From Kineococcus rubinsiae (lineage in GTDB: Bacteria; Actinomycetota; Actinomycetes; Actinomycetales; Kineococcaceae), in NCBI RefSeq assembly GCF_011839805.1, contig NZ_VWPY01000007.1, positions 1 to 64,000 on the forward strand: a stretch of DNA of 64,000 bases. Direction: 5' to 3'. This document shows positions 15,993-24,226 of this stretch, in pieces; position 1 is the first letter of the stretch, and the number at the start of each line of letters is the position of its first letter. The notes under the pieces are model-generated. The model had not been told where the DNA came from. It worked only from the letters and a program-made list of their open reading frames with translations, and did not search any database. The position numbers and the translations under genes are program-made.

Positions 15993-17300
15993 GTGTTCGG
16001 CAAGTCCATGCTCTCTCGCAAGGTCACCTTCGCCGCGGCGGCCGCGGCCACCGGCGTGCTCGTCCTGTCCGCCTGCGGGGGAGGGGGCGACGACGGGGGC
16101 AGCGCCACCGACGCCGCGGCCGCCGGCGCCGCGACCGGCCCGATCACCTACGTGCAGGGCAAGGACAACAGCAACATCGTCCAGCCCGCCATCGACAAGT
16201 GGAACGCGGCGCACCCCGACGAGAAGGTCACGCTCAAGGAGCAGACCGACCAGGCCGACCAGCAGCACGACGACCTGGTGCAGAACTTCCAGGCGAAGAA
16301 CGCCGACTACGACGTCGTCAGCGTCGACAACATCTGGACGTCGGAGTTCGCCGCCAAGGGCTGGCTGCAGCCGCTGACCGGGGACTACGCGCTGGACACC
16401 TCCACGCTGCTGCCGGCCACCGTCACCGCCGAGACCTACAACAAGACGCTCTTCGCGGGCCCCACGAGCTCCGACGGCGGCCTGCTCTACTACCGCAAGG
16501 ACCTCGTGCCCACCCCGCCGAAGTCCTGGGACGAGCTGATGTCCATGTGCGACATCGCCACCCAGAACGGCATCGACTGCTACGCGGGGCAGTACGCGCA
16601 GTACGAGGGCCTGACCGTCAACGTGGCCGAGGCGATCAACACCTTCGGCGGCTCGATCCTGTCCGAGGACGGCAAGACCGCCACCCTGGACACCCCCGAG
16701 GCCAAGAAGGGCCTCGACGCGCTCGTCAAGGGCTTCGCCGACGGCGACATCCCCAAGCAGGCCACCACCTACCAGGAGGAGCAGGGCCGGCAGTCCTTCG
16801 AGGACGGCAAGCTGCTCTTCCTGCGCAACTGGCCCTACGTCTACAGCCTGGCCAAGACCGACGGCTCCTCCACGGTGAAGGACACCTTCGGCGTCGCGGT
16901 GCTCCCGGGCGACGGCGACGGCAAGCCCGGCGCGTCGAGCCTCGGCGGTCACGCTGCCGGCATCAGCGTGTACTCCGACCACAAGAAGACCGCTCTGGAG
17001 TTCATCAAGTTCCTGCAGTCCGAGGAGATCCAGAACGACTGGCTGACCCAGGGCTCCGCGGCCCCGGTCATCGCCTCGCTCTACGACGACCCCGCCCTGG
17101 TCGAGCAGTTCCCGTACCTGCCGGAGCTGAAGACCTCGATCGAGAACGCCGTGCCGCGGCCCGTGACGCCGTTCTACCCGGCCGTCACCAAGGCCATCCA
17201 GGACAACGCCTTCTCCGCGCTCTCCGGCAGCAAGACCACCGATGCCGCGCTGACCGACATGCAGGCCGCGGTCCAGAACGCCATCAGCGGCGGTCAGTGA
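15993..17300 (+). CDS. Sugar ABC transporter substrate-binding lipoprotein (CUT1)
   Basis: This 435-residue exported lipoprotein has a basic start, a hydrophobic core and the lipobox LSAC (Cys28), followed by a Gly/Asp/Ala-rich linker. The binding domain follows the family-1 pattern (NIVQPAIDKWNAAHP, YDVVSVDNIWTSEFAAKGWLQPL, GGLLYYRKDLVPTPPKSWDEL) and resembles trehalose/maltose-type binding proteins in overall pattern; the sugar is not certain. GTG 15993 is chosen for the GAGGAG six bases upstream. It is followed by a perfect palindrome and then two permeases, suggesting higher output of the binding protein than of the channel. Confidence 0.88.
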   Translation: MFGKSMLSRKVTFAAAAAATGVLVLSACGGGGDDGGSATDAAAAGAATGPITYVQGKDNSNIVQPAIDKWNAAHPDEKVTLKEQTDQADQQHDDLVQNFQAKNADYDVVSVDNIWTSEFAAKGWLQPLTGDYALDTSTLLPATVTAETYNKTLFAGPTSSDGGLLYYRKDLVPTPPKSWDELMSMCDIATQNGIDCYAGQYAQYEGLTVNVAEAINTFGGSILSEDGKTATLDTPEAKKGLDALVKGFADGDIPKQATTYQEEQGRQSFEDGKLLFLRNWPYVYSLAKTDGSSTVKDTFGVAVLPGDGDGKPGASSLGGHAAGISVYSDHKKTALEFIKFLQSEEIQNDWLTQGSAAPVIASLYDDPALVEQFPYLPELKTSIENAVPRPVTPFYPAVTKAIQDNAFSALSGSKTTDAALTDMQAAVQNAISGGQ

Positions 17301-17314
17301 CCCGGACCCACGCA

Positions 17315-17346
17315 CCGGGGGCGGGACGACGTCGTCCCGCCCCCGG
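17315..17346. terminator. 32-base perfect palindrome between binding protein and permease
   Basis: Two 16-base arms (CCGGGGGCGGGACGAC and its exact complement) meet with no spacer. It sits 14 bases after the binding-protein stop and 22 before the permease start, inside the operon. It probably acts as an RNA stability or attenuation element that favours the binding-protein message, rather than as an absolute terminator. Confidence 0.7.
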
Positions 17347-17368
17347 CGCCGAGTCCTGAGGAGGACCC

Positions 17369-18385
17369 ATGAGCACCACCTCCGGTGTGGTCACCGGCGA
17401 GTTCGCGCAGGGCAAGCCCCCGCTGGACCCGGGGGCGAAGCGCAAGAGCCTGCACGACGGCTCCGGCCGGCGCGCCGCCGTCCTGATCGCCCCCACGATC
17501 GTGCTCCTCGCGATCGTCATCCTCTACCCGGTCGTCACGGCCGTCTCGCAGTCGTTCACCAAGGACGCGGGCCTGGACCCGGCGACGGGGCTCTTCGTCG
17601 AGGGCGGCTTCGCCGGGGTCGCCAACTACAAGCTCTGGCTCCTGCAGGACTGCGGGTCCGGCGCGTTCAGCTGCCCCCCGGGCACCCTCGGCTCGCAGTT
17701 CTGGACGTCGACCGGGGTGACGTTCCTCTTCACGGTCGTGGCCGTCTCGCTGGAGACCCTGCTCGGGCTGGTCTTCGCCCTCGTCATGAACCGGAACTTC
17801 AAGGGCCGCGGGATCCTGCGGGCCAGCGTCCTGGTGCCGTGGGCGATCCCCACTGCCGTGACCGCGAAGCTCTGGTACTTCATCTTCGCCTACGACGGGA
17901 TCGCCAACAAGGTCCTGGGCACCAACATCCTGTGGACCGGTGACGGCTGGCCGCCCAAGGCGGCCATCATCATCGCCGACACCTGGAAGACCGCGCCGTT
18001 CATGGCGCTGCTCATCCTCGCGGGCCTGCAGGTCATCGACGGCGGGGTGTACGAGGCGTCCAAGATGGACGGGGCCTCGGCCTGGCAGCGGTTCCGGTTC
18101 ATCACGCTGCCGCTGGTCCGCCCCGCGCTCATGGTCGCGGTCCTCTTCCGCACCCTGGACACGCTGCGGATGTACGACCTGCCGAAGATCCTCACCGGCG
18201 GGGCCGGCGACACCTCCACCCTGTCGATGCTGGTGGTCGACCAGGTCAGGTCGGGCTTCAACGCCGCCTCGGCGCTGTCGACCCTGACGTTCCTCATCGT
18301 GTTCGCGGTGGCGTTCATCTTCATCAAGTTCCTGGGCGCCAACGTCACCGAGCAGCGGGCCCCGAAGACGAAGAAGGCGGGCTGA
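17369..18385 (+). CDS. Sugar ABC transporter permease 1
   Basis: The 338-residue permease has a long polar N-terminus, six hydrophobic segments (first AAVLIAPTIVLLAIVILYPVV) and the EAA loop VYEASKMDGASAWQRFRFITLP. A periplasmic loop holds two cysteines (LQDCGSGAFSCPPG) that could form a disulfide. It is translated from GAGGAGG eight bases upstream, and its stop lies one base before the next gene. It forms the channel with that protein. Confidence 0.9.
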   Translation: MSTTSGVVTGEFAQGKPPLDPGAKRKSLHDGSGRRAAVLIAPTIVLLAIVILYPVVTAVSQSFTKDAGLDPATGLFVEGGFAGVANYKLWLLQDCGSGAFSCPPGTLGSQFWTSTGVTFLFTVVAVSLETLLGLVFALVMNRNFKGRGILRASVLVPWAIPTAVTAKLWYFIFAYDGIANKVLGTNILWTGDGWPPKAAIIIADTWKTAPFMALLILAGLQVIDGGVYEASKMDGASAWQRFRFITLPLVRPALMVAVLFRTLDTLRMYDLPKILTGGAGDTSTLSMLVVDQVRSGFNAASALSTLTFLIVFAVAFIFIKFLGANVTEQRAPKTKKAG

Positions 18386-18386
18386 G

Positions 18387-19298
18387 ATGGCCACCACGAC
18401 GAGCACCACCAAGGGCGGGTCGCGGAACCGGACGGTCACCAGCTCCGGTGTCCAGATCGTCCAGCGCCGCGACGTGCGCGGTGGGATCCTCACCTACGCC
18501 GGTGTCGTCCTCATCTGCCTGTGGGGGCTGCTGCCGTTCTACTGGATGATCGTCACCAGCTTCCGCGACGTGGGCTACACCTTCGACACCACGCCGTGGC
18601 CGACGCACACGACGCTGGAGAACTACGCCACCGCGTTCTCGACGTCGCGCGGCAACCACTTCGGGCGCGCCCTGCTCAACAGCGTGGTCATCGGGGCGGC
18701 CACCACCGCGGTCGGCCTCGTCGTGGGCGTCTTCACCGCCTACGCCCTGGCCCGGTTGGAGTTCCGCGGGAAGTTCTACGTCCTGGGCCTCATCCTCGGC
18801 GCCTCGATGTTCCCCGGCGTCGCCCTGGTCACGCCGCTCTTCCAGCTGTTCACCGACCTCGGCTGGCTGAACACCTACCAGGCCCTGATCATCCCGAACA
18901 TCTCCTTCGTGCTGCCGCTGACGGTGTACACGCTCACGGCCTTCTTCACCGAGATGCCCTGGGAGCTGGAGGAGTCGGCCCGCATGGACGGGTGCACCCC
19001 CGGTCAGGCCTTCGTCAAGGTCATCCTCCCGCTGGCCGCCCCGGGGATCTTCACGACCGCGATCCTGGCCTTCACCGCGGCCTGGAACGAGTTCCTGCTG
19101 GCCAGCCAGCTCGGCGGGGACAAGGTGCAGCCGGTGACGGTGGCCATCGCCAGCTTCGCCGGCGCGCAGCCGCACCAGGAGCCGTACACCGCCGTCATGG
19201 CCGCCGGGACGATCGTCACCGTCCCGCTGATCATCATGGTGCTCGTCTTCCAGCGCCGCATCGTCTCCGGCCTCACGGCCGGCGGCGTGAAGAGCTGA
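18387..19298 (+). CDS. Sugar ABC transporter permease 2
   Basis: The 303-residue MalG-type permease has six hydrophobic segments (first GILTYAGVVLICLWGLLPFYW) and an EAA loop, LEESARMDGCTPGQAFVKVILP. It is tightly linked to the preceding permease and followed 23 bases later by a small membrane-protein gene with its own GAGGAGGAG site. As in the first transporter cluster, no ATP-binding subunit follows. Confidence 0.9.
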   Translation: MATTTSTTKGGSRNRTVTSSGVQIVQRRDVRGGILTYAGVVLICLWGLLPFYWMIVTSFRDVGYTFDTTPWPTHTTLENYATAFSTSRGNHFGRALLNSVVIGAATTAVGLVVGVFTAYALARLEFRGKFYVLGLILGASMFPGVALVTPLFQLFTDLGWLNTYQALIIPNISFVLPLTVYTLTAFFTEMPWELEESARMDGCTPGQAFVKVILPLAAPGIFTTAILAFTAAWNEFLLASQLGGDKVQPVTVAIASFAGAQPHQEPYTAVMAAGTIVTVPLIIMVLVFQRRIVSGLTAGGVKS

Positions 19299-19321
19299 CA
19301 GACCCCGAGGAGGAGACCGCC

Positions 19322-19573
19322 GTGTCCACACCCCGCGACCGCCAGGGCGTCGGCCGGGACCTCGTCCGGGCCCGCCGCAACGCCCAGCACCTCGAGACGT
19401 TCGGCGGTCTCCTCGTCGCGATGACGCTGCTCGTCCTCGGCGTCACCGTCCACGCCGAGCTCACCGGCCGGCCCGCCCTCGCCCTCGTGGGCGTGCTCGT
19501 CCTCCTGCTGGCGGCCGACGTCGTCGTCGTCAAGGCCGCCCGCGGTCAGCGGCGGCGCGGGACGCCGTCGTGA
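19322..19573 (+). CDS. Small two-helix membrane protein at the end of the sugar operon
   Basis: An 83-residue protein starts at GTG 19322 behind a strong GAGGAGGAG ribosome site. It has a basic N-terminal region (RDLVRARRNAQHLETFG), two hydrophobic helices (about residues 28-44 GGLLVAMTLLVLGVTVH and 52-68 ALALVGVLVLLLAADVV) and a basic tail RGQRRRGTPS. I recognise no family. Its position 23 bases after the second permease suggests co-expression with the transporter, perhaps as an accessory or regulatory subunit; that is inference. Codon third positions are GC-rich like those of its neighbours. Confidence 0.7.
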   Translation: MSTPRDRQGVGRDLVRARRNAQHLETFGGLLVAMTLLVLGVTVHAELTGRPALALVGVLVLLLAADVVVVKAARGQRRRGTPS

Positions 19574-19648
19574 GTCGCAGCCCGTCCTGAAGCGAGGCCC
19601 GTCCTGAGCCGCAGGCCGCCGACGGGGGCGGCCGGGCCCGCCGGGCGG

Positions 19649-19654
19649 TAGCGT
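19649..19654 (+). promoter_or_regulatory. -10 box of the YciI-like gene, leaderless arrangement
   Basis: TAGCGT stands seven bases before GTG 19662, with no ribosome site between them. Confidence 0.45.
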
Positions 19655-19661
19655 CGCGCCC

Positions 19662-19943
19662 GTGCCCTACTTCGTCGCCACGTACCAGTACACCGCCGAC
19701 ACCGACACGCGCGACACCGTGCGCCCCACGCACCGCGAGTGGCTCGGGGACCTGGGGGAGACCCTCGTGATCTCCGGGCCGACCGACGCCGACGGCGCCT
19801 TCCTCGTGTTCGAGGCGGCGGACGCCCAGGCGGTGCGGACGGTCCTCGAGGAGGACCCGTTCGCCCTGCAGGGCGGGATCATCGCGGAGACCACCGTCGT
19901 GGGGTGGACACCGGTCCTGGGCCGGTTGCGCGACTCGTTCTGA
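19662..19943 (+). CDS. YciI-like domain protein
   Basis: This 93-residue cytoplasmic protein has the YciI/DGPF-type ferredoxin-like fold: an N-terminal beta strand (MPYFVATYQYT), a central THREWLGDLGETLVISGPT segment with the family's His and Asp, a GAFLVFEAADAQAVRTVLEEDPF stretch and a C-terminal strand. Family members are small and poorly characterised; a few act as muconolactone-isomerase-like enzymes. It stands alone between the sugar operon and a convergent gene and is followed by a hairpin terminator. Confidence 0.8.
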   Translation: MPYFVATYQYTADTDTRDTVRPTHREWLGDLGETLVISGPTDADGAFLVFEAADAQAVRTVLEEDPFALQGGIIAETTVVGWTPVLGRLRDSF

Positions 19944-19954
19944 CGGCCACGCCG

Positions 19955-20000
19955 GACCGGCCGGTGGGCACCCCCTCGCGGGGGCACCCACCGGCCGGTC
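19955..20000. terminator. Bidirectional hairpin terminator
   Basis: The arms GACCGGCCGGTGGG and CCCACCGGCCGGTC pair perfectly. After a small internal loop, CCCCC and GGGGG close an inner TCGC tetraloop. It lies between the YciI-like gene and the convergent ferritin-like gene. Confidence 0.75.
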
Positions 20001-20014
20001 GCGTGGTGAGGGGA

Positions 20015-20965
20015 TCAGCCGCTGACGCGGACGTCCCCGTTGACGCCGGCCGGGAAGAACCCGCCGCGGTCGACCTTGCCCGGGTTCAGGTAGACGACGT
20101 TCAGCACCTGGCCCGGGGTCCGGCTGAACGCGATGCCGTTCTTGTCGGTCGGCACGATGTTCACCACCGCCTTCTTCCCCTTGCCCAGCACGACGCCCTG
20201 GTCGAGGTCGCTCGAGCCGTCCAGGGAGTCGCGCGCGTCGGAGATCTTCACGGTGGCGTCCGCGAGGCCGACGTCGTACAGCACGCCGCGGACCGTGGCC
20301 GCGTGGTAGGCCTCGACGGCGAGGATGCCCGCCGCCGCCTCGAGGTAGGTCTTGTTCGTGATCAGCGGCGCCGCGCCCTTGTAGGCCGTGACCCCGACGT
20401 CCTCGAAGATGAACGCCGCGAGCAGGAAGTTGTTCTCGTTGGCGTAGGGGTCGAACACCTGCCCCTTGCCGATGAGGCCCGCCGCCTGCGCCGCGGCCGT
20501 GAAGCTGTCCCGCAGGTCGATGGCCGGGCGCGAGACCGCGGAGCGCCCGAGGGCGCTGCGCAGGAACTTCACGTGGGCGACCTCGTCACCCGCGATCTCC
20601 TTGGCGTACGCGGCGATCTTCTTGCTCTTGAAGGGGACCTGACGGCCTCCCGTCACCCGGCCGCGCTTGCCGGTGCCGGTGGTGCTGGAGTCGTCGAGAC
20701 CGCGGCCGTACGCGGCGAAGGAGTAGAACTCCGCCTCGAGGTACTCGAGGTTGAGGGCGAAGTTCAGGACGGTGGCGTCGCTGGGACCGCCGCCCCCCGT
20801 GGTGGGGGAGGACGCGGACGCCGCGTCGGCGGTACCGGTGCTGACCGCGGCGGCGCCGAGGACGCCCATCCCCATGAGGCCTGCGCCCCGGAGGAACTTG
20901 CGTCGGTCCGCGGGGGTCTCTGCGCTGCGGTCGACCATGTCGACGACCAGGTTCTTGCCGAACAT
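20015..20965 (-). CDS. Tat-exported ferritin-like (desiccation-related type) protein
   Basis: The 316-residue protein begins at ATG 20965 behind GAGG. A twin-arginine signal ([22 protein letters not shown], residues about 17-40) predicts folded export. The rest matches the ferritin-like family that includes plant desiccation-related protein PCC13-62: [21 protein letters not shown], then [29 protein letters not shown] and [16 protein letters not shown]. The Glu and Glu-x-x-His residues in these helices are those of a di-iron four-helix bundle. Function in bacteria is unproven; a stress or iron role is inference. It runs convergent to the YciI-like gene and has 180 bases of mostly featureless upstream sequence. 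Confidence 0.85.
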   Translation of the reverse strand: MFGKNLVVDMVDRSAETPADRRKFLRGAGLMGMGVLGAAAVSTGTADAASASSPTTGGGGPSDATVLNFALNLEYLEAEFYSFAAYGRGLDDSSTTGTGKRGRVTGGRQVPFKSKKIAAYAKEIAGDEVAHVKFLRSALGRSAVSRPAIDLRDSFTAAAQAAGLIGKGQVFDPYANENNFLLAAFIFEDVGVTAYKGAAPLITNKTYLEAAAGILAVEAYHAATVRGVLYDVGLADATVKISDARDSLDGSSDLDQGVVLGKGKKAVVNIVPTDKNGIAFSRTPGQVLNVVYLNPGKVDRGGFFPAGVNGDVRVSG

Positions 20966-21143
20966 CCTGCCACCTCGTCCTTGAGTGAGACGACGCCCGC
21001 GTGCGGCGTCGTCCGGCTGCGAGCTCCCGGTGGTTCCCGCGGAGTGCGGGCCGGTGAGCTCCCTTCGGAACGGGTGGACGGGTGGATGGGCCGAACGGGT
21101 GAGAACTTCGCTGTGCGACCGACGTTCACGGTTGCGTGACGAC

Positions 21144-21178
21144 GGGTCCCGGGCCGGCCCTGCCCCGGCCCGGGACCC
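21144..21178 (-). terminator. Hairpin terminator of the ScyD-like gene
   Basis: GGGTCCCGGGCCGG and its perfect complement flank a 7-base loop. It starts just past the minus-strand stop at 21184. Confidence 0.7.
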
Positions 21179-21183
21179 CGAGG

Positions 21184-22281
21184 TCAGCTCCCGGCCGAGA
21201 ACGCCGAGGCGTCGACCCGCACGACCTGACCGGCACCGGACTGCCCGAGGAACGCGCCCGCGACGCTCCAGGCCGTGGAGTACAGCGCCCCGTCGGCCCA
21301 GCGCAGGCCCAGGGGCATGGTGACCTGGGCGACCGAGCGCGCGCCATCGGGCGCGACGCGGACGATCCGGCCGACGGTGGAGAGGTCGAAGCCGGCAGGG
21401 GGAGGCCCCTCCCCGGGAGGTGCTCCCTCCAGCAGTTCCGAGACGTAGACGGAACCGTCGTCGCCGACGGCCACCCCGGTCGGGCCCGACAGGCCGGTGA
21501 GCGTGCGCCGCAGCTCGCCGGTGCGGGCGTCGAGGACGTAGACGCGTCCCTCGCCCGGGACCTGGCTCGTCAGCGCGGAGACGTACAGGGAACCGTCCGG
21601 CCCGAACGCGAGCCCGGTCGGCACCGCGTCGCACCCCGTGTGCTCCGGGTCGTTGTTGGGCGCGCCCGCGCAGCCCCCGCTGGTCACGACGGGCGGGACG
21701 AAGAACGTGCTCACCGTCCCGTGCCGGTCGACGGCGAGCACGGCGTTGGCGCCCGCGTCGGCGACGTAGGCGAACCGCTCGTGCCCGCCCCGGCCGCCGA
21801 GGACGGCGAAGGGGTTGCTGAGGGCGTCCAGCGGCTGGCCGTCGTCGCCGAACTGCCGCTGGCCGTCGGGGTTCTCGGCGAGCTCGTACGCGGCCAGGTC
21901 GGCCAGCGGCCGCGGCGCGCTGCTCGGTGAGGAGACGTAGAGGGTGGAGGCGCCGGCAGTTCCGGGTTCCCCCTCGCCGGTGACCGTGAGCAGGTCGTGC
22001 GCGGTGCGGTCGACGCCGGCGGGACCGGCGAAGCCGCTCGCCCGCACGACGGGTCCGCTGCCGCCGCGGACGAAACCGCTGACCTCCCCGGTGGTGTTCT
22101 CGGCCGCGTAGAACTTCCCCGCGCGGAACGAGAGGCCGTACGGGTCGTCGAGCCCCTGCGCCACGACGGTCAGGGGTGGGGGAGCGGGTGTCGGTGGCGC
22201 CGCCGTCGCCGGGGCCGCGAGCGCGGCGCCCGCGACGGCGGCGAGCGTGATGACCAGTGCTGAACGACGACGGTGCGACAT
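21184..22281 (-). CDS. ScyD/ScyE-like secreted beta-propeller protein
   Basis: The 365-residue secreted protein starts at ATG 22281 behind GGAGG. Its Sec signal is [24 protein letters not shown], cleaved near residue 28-30. The mature part is a beta-propeller of NHL/SMP-30 type: [98 protein letters not shown]. This pattern is annotated as the ScyD/ScyE family, whose cyanobacterial members belong to scytonemin synthesis; in actinobacteria no function is known and no scytonemin genes lie here. A possible -10 (TAGCGT on the minus strand, 22329-22334) lies upstream. Confidence 0.8.
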   Translation of the reverse strand: MSHRRRSALVITLAAVAGAALAAPATAAPPTPAPPPLTVVAQGLDDPYGLSFRAGKFYAAENTTGEVSGFVRGGSGPVVRASGFAGPAGVDRTAHDLLTVTGEGEPGTAGASTLYVSSPSSAPRPLADLAAYELAENPDGQRQFGDDGQPLDALSNPFAVLGGRGGHERFAYVADAGANAVLAVDRHGTVSTFFVPPVVTSGGCAGAPNNDPEHTGCDAVPTGLAFGPDGSLYVSALTSQVPGEGRVYVLDARTGELRRTLTGLSGPTGVAVGDDGSVYVSELLEGAPPGEGPPPAGFDLSTVGRIVRVAPDGARSVAQVTMPLGLRWADGALYSTAWSVAGAFLGQSGAGQVVRVDASAFSAGS

Positions 22282-22450
22282 GACGCCTCCGGTCCGCGGG
22301 GCCTCCGTCGGCCGCCGCTGCGGGCGGGACGCTACTCCGACCGGGTGACGCCCCACCAGGAGTTCTGCTGAGTGCCGACTGTGGGTCACCTGTGCTGGAC
22401 GCTCGGTGTCCGGTGGACGTGCCCGCGCGGTCGGAGCGGGTCCGCCCGCG

Positions 22451-23125
22451 TCAGCCGCGCAGCAGCGGCGGGTGCAGGGAGGTGGCGGGACCGCGGCGGA
22501 ACAGCTGCGCGGGGCGGCCGCCGTCGCGCGCGGTGGTGGCGCCGACGGGTTCGAGGAACCCCGCCGCGCCCGTCACCTTGCGGTGGAAGTTCCGCGCGTC
22601 CAGGGCCCGGCCCCAGACGGCCTCGTAGACGCGCCGCAGCTGCGCGACCGTGAACTCCGGGGGGCAGAACGCCGTGGCCAGCGGCGTGTACTCCAGCTTC
22701 GCGCGGGCGCGCTCGACCGCCTCGGCGAGCAGCCGGGCGTGGTCGAAGGCCAGGGGTCCCGCTTCGGCCAGCGGAACCCAGCGGGCGTCGGCGGCGTCGG
22801 TGCCGGCGACGGGGAGCGGGAGGTCGGGGGCCAGCGCCAGGTAGGCGACGGTCACGACCCGCTGGCGGGGATCGCGGCCCGGTGCGCCGTAGGTGGCGAC
22901 CTGCTCCAGGTGGACCGTGCCCGCGGGCAGGCCCGTCTCCTCGGCCAGCTCGCGGTCGGCGGCCTCGGGCAGGTCCTCGTCGGCGCGGACGAAACCGCCG
23001 GGCAGGGCCCAGCGGCCCGCGAAGGGCTCCTCGCCGCGCTCGACGAGGAGCACGGCGAGCCCGCCGTCGCGGACGGTCAGGACGACGAGGTCGACGGTCA
23101 CGGCGAAGGCGGGGAAGCCGGGCAC
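22451..23125 (-). CDS. NrtR-type Nudix transcriptional regulator
   Basis: The 224-residue protein fuses an N-terminal Nudix domain to a C-terminal winged helix, the NrtR layout. NrtR proteins bind ADP-ribose or related NAD metabolites and repress NAD-related genes. The Nudix box (residues 44-66, GX5EX7REXXEEXGL) is complete, including REXXEE at 58-63, so hydrolase activity cannot be excluded. The DNA-binding part (EYTPLATAFCPPEFTVAQLRRVYEAVWG, then DARNFHRKV) fills the last 80 residues. It is divergent from the SPFH and NAD-kinase-like genes across a short region with a symmetric site, so these are its probable targets. The GTG start has TAGGCT six bases upstream on the minus strand. Confidence 0.87.
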   Translation of the reverse strand: MPGFPAFAVTVDLVVLTVRDGGLAVLLVERGEEPFAGRWALPGGFVRADEDLPEAADRELAEETGLPAGTVHLEQVATYGAPGRDPRQRVVTVAYLALAPDLPLPVAGTDAADARWVPLAEAGPLAFDHARLLAEAVERARAKLEYTPLATAFCPPEFTVAQLRRVYEAVWGRALDARNFHRKVTGAAGFLEPVGATTARDGGRPAQLFRRGPATSLHPPLLRG

Positions 23126-23131
23126 GCCGTC

Positions 23132-23198
23132 AGCCTAGCTCCTTCTCGTCGTCTTGACGACAAGCGCGGGAGCCACTTATCGTCAACCCGACGACAAC
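23132..23198. promoter_or_regulatory. Divergent promoters and candidate NrtR operator
   Basis: Going left, AGCCTA (23132-23137) is the nrtR -10 box read on minus (TAGGCT). Going right, TTGACG (23154-23159) and TATCGT (23178-23183), 18 bases apart, form the SPFH promoter. The symmetric GTCGTC-TT-GACGAC (23148-23161) covers the -35 regions of both, and a second, looser site (TCGTCaacccGACGA, 23180-23194) covers the rightward start point. GACGACAA is repeated in both. One regulator could therefore silence both directions. Confidence 0.6.
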
Positions 23199-23215
23199 AA
23201 CCCCAGGAGGACCCG

Positions 23216-24226
23216 ATGGCCGACATCACGCGCTACCCCTTCACCCGCCACCTGCGCAGCACCCCGACGGCGCACGTCATCCACCACCGCGCCGGCCGCC
23301 TCGCCCACTCCGGCACCGGGCAGGCCTTCTGGTTCCGGCCCCTGGTCGCGGTGCTCTCGGAGGTCCCCGTCGACGACCGCGAGCTGCCGCTCGTCGTCCA
23401 CGCCCGGACGGCCGACTTCCAGGACGTCACCGTCCAGGCCACCGTGACCTTCCGCATCGCCGACCCCGAGCTGGCCGCGACCCGCGTCGACTTCTCCCTC
23501 GACCCCGGCACGGGCCGCTGGCGCGCGGCGCCGCTGCAGCAGGTCGCCGGGCTGCTGACCGAGACGGCGCAGCAGCACGTGCTGGACGTCCTCGCGGGGA
23601 TGCCGCTGCGCGAGGTCCTGCTCACGGGCGTCGCCCTCACCCGCGAGCGCATCACCGCGGGCCTCACCGACGACCCCCGCCTGGCGGGGACCGGGATCGC
23701 CCTCGTCGACGCCCGGGTCGTCGCCGTCCGCCCCGAACCCGAGGTCGAGCGGGCGCTGGGCACCCCGACCCGCGAGCAGCTGCAGACCGAGGCCGACCAC
23801 GCCAGCTCCCAGCGGCGCGCGCTGGCCGTCGAGCGCGAGCGGGCCATCAGCGAGAACGAGCTGCAGAACCAGATCGAGCTCGCCCGCCGCGAGGAGCAGC
23901 TCGTCGCCCAGCGCGGCGCCAACCAGCGCCGCACGGCCGAGGAGGCCGCCGCCGCCGACACCGTCCGCGCCGCGGCCGAGGCCGAGCGCGAGGAGCGCCT
24001 GGCCCAGGCGCACGCCACCGCCGCCCGCCTGGTGGGCGAGGCGGAGGCCGGGGCGGAGGCCGCCCGGCTGGCCGCCGTCGCCGGCACGTCGCCCGAGGTG
24101 CTGCTGGCGCTGGCGGTCCGGCAGCTGGCGGGTCAGCTGCCCGACATCGGCACCCTCGTGCTCAGCCCCGACGTGCTGACCACCGCGCTGGCCCGCTTCG
24201 GCGCCGCCCCCGGGACCGCCGCGTGA
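23216..24226 (+). CDS. SPFH/band-7 domain protein
   Basis: The 336-residue protein has an SPFH core (residues about 15-180): a strand-rich region VHARTADFQDVTVQATVTFRIADPE, then GRWRAAPLQQVAGLLTETAQQHVLDVLAGMPLREVLL. It ends with a long charged coiled-coil, Glu/Arg/Ala-rich, about residues 190-285. Unlike flotillins and stomatins it has no N-terminal membrane helix, so it is probably a cytosolic or peripheral scaffold that oligomerises. AGGAGG five bases before the ATG is a strong ribosome site. Its stop overlaps the GTG of the NAD-kinase-like gene by four bases, so the two are coupled. It is divergent from the NrtR-type regulator. Biochemical role unknown. Confidence 0.85.
   Translation: MADITRYPFTRHLRSTPTAHVIHHRAGRLAHSGTGQAFWFRPLVAVLSEVPVDDRELPLVVHARTADFQDVTVQATVTFRIADPELAATRVDFSLDPGTGRWRAAPLQQVAGLLTETAQQHVLDVLAGMPLREVLLTGVALTRERITAGLTDDPRLAGTGIALVDARVVAVRPEPEVERALGTPTREQLQTEADHASSQRRALAVERERAISENELQNQIELARREEQLVAQRGANQRRTAEEAAAADTVRAAAEAEREERLAQAHATAARLVGEAEAGAEAARLAAVAGTSPEVLLALAVRQLAGQLPDIGTLVLSPDVLTTALARFGAAPGTAA

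Noticed and set aside
20966-21143. A stress-sigma promoter upstream of the ferritin-like gene
   Set aside because: No GTTT-N14/16-GGGTA type pair at acceptable spacing could be found on the minus strand.
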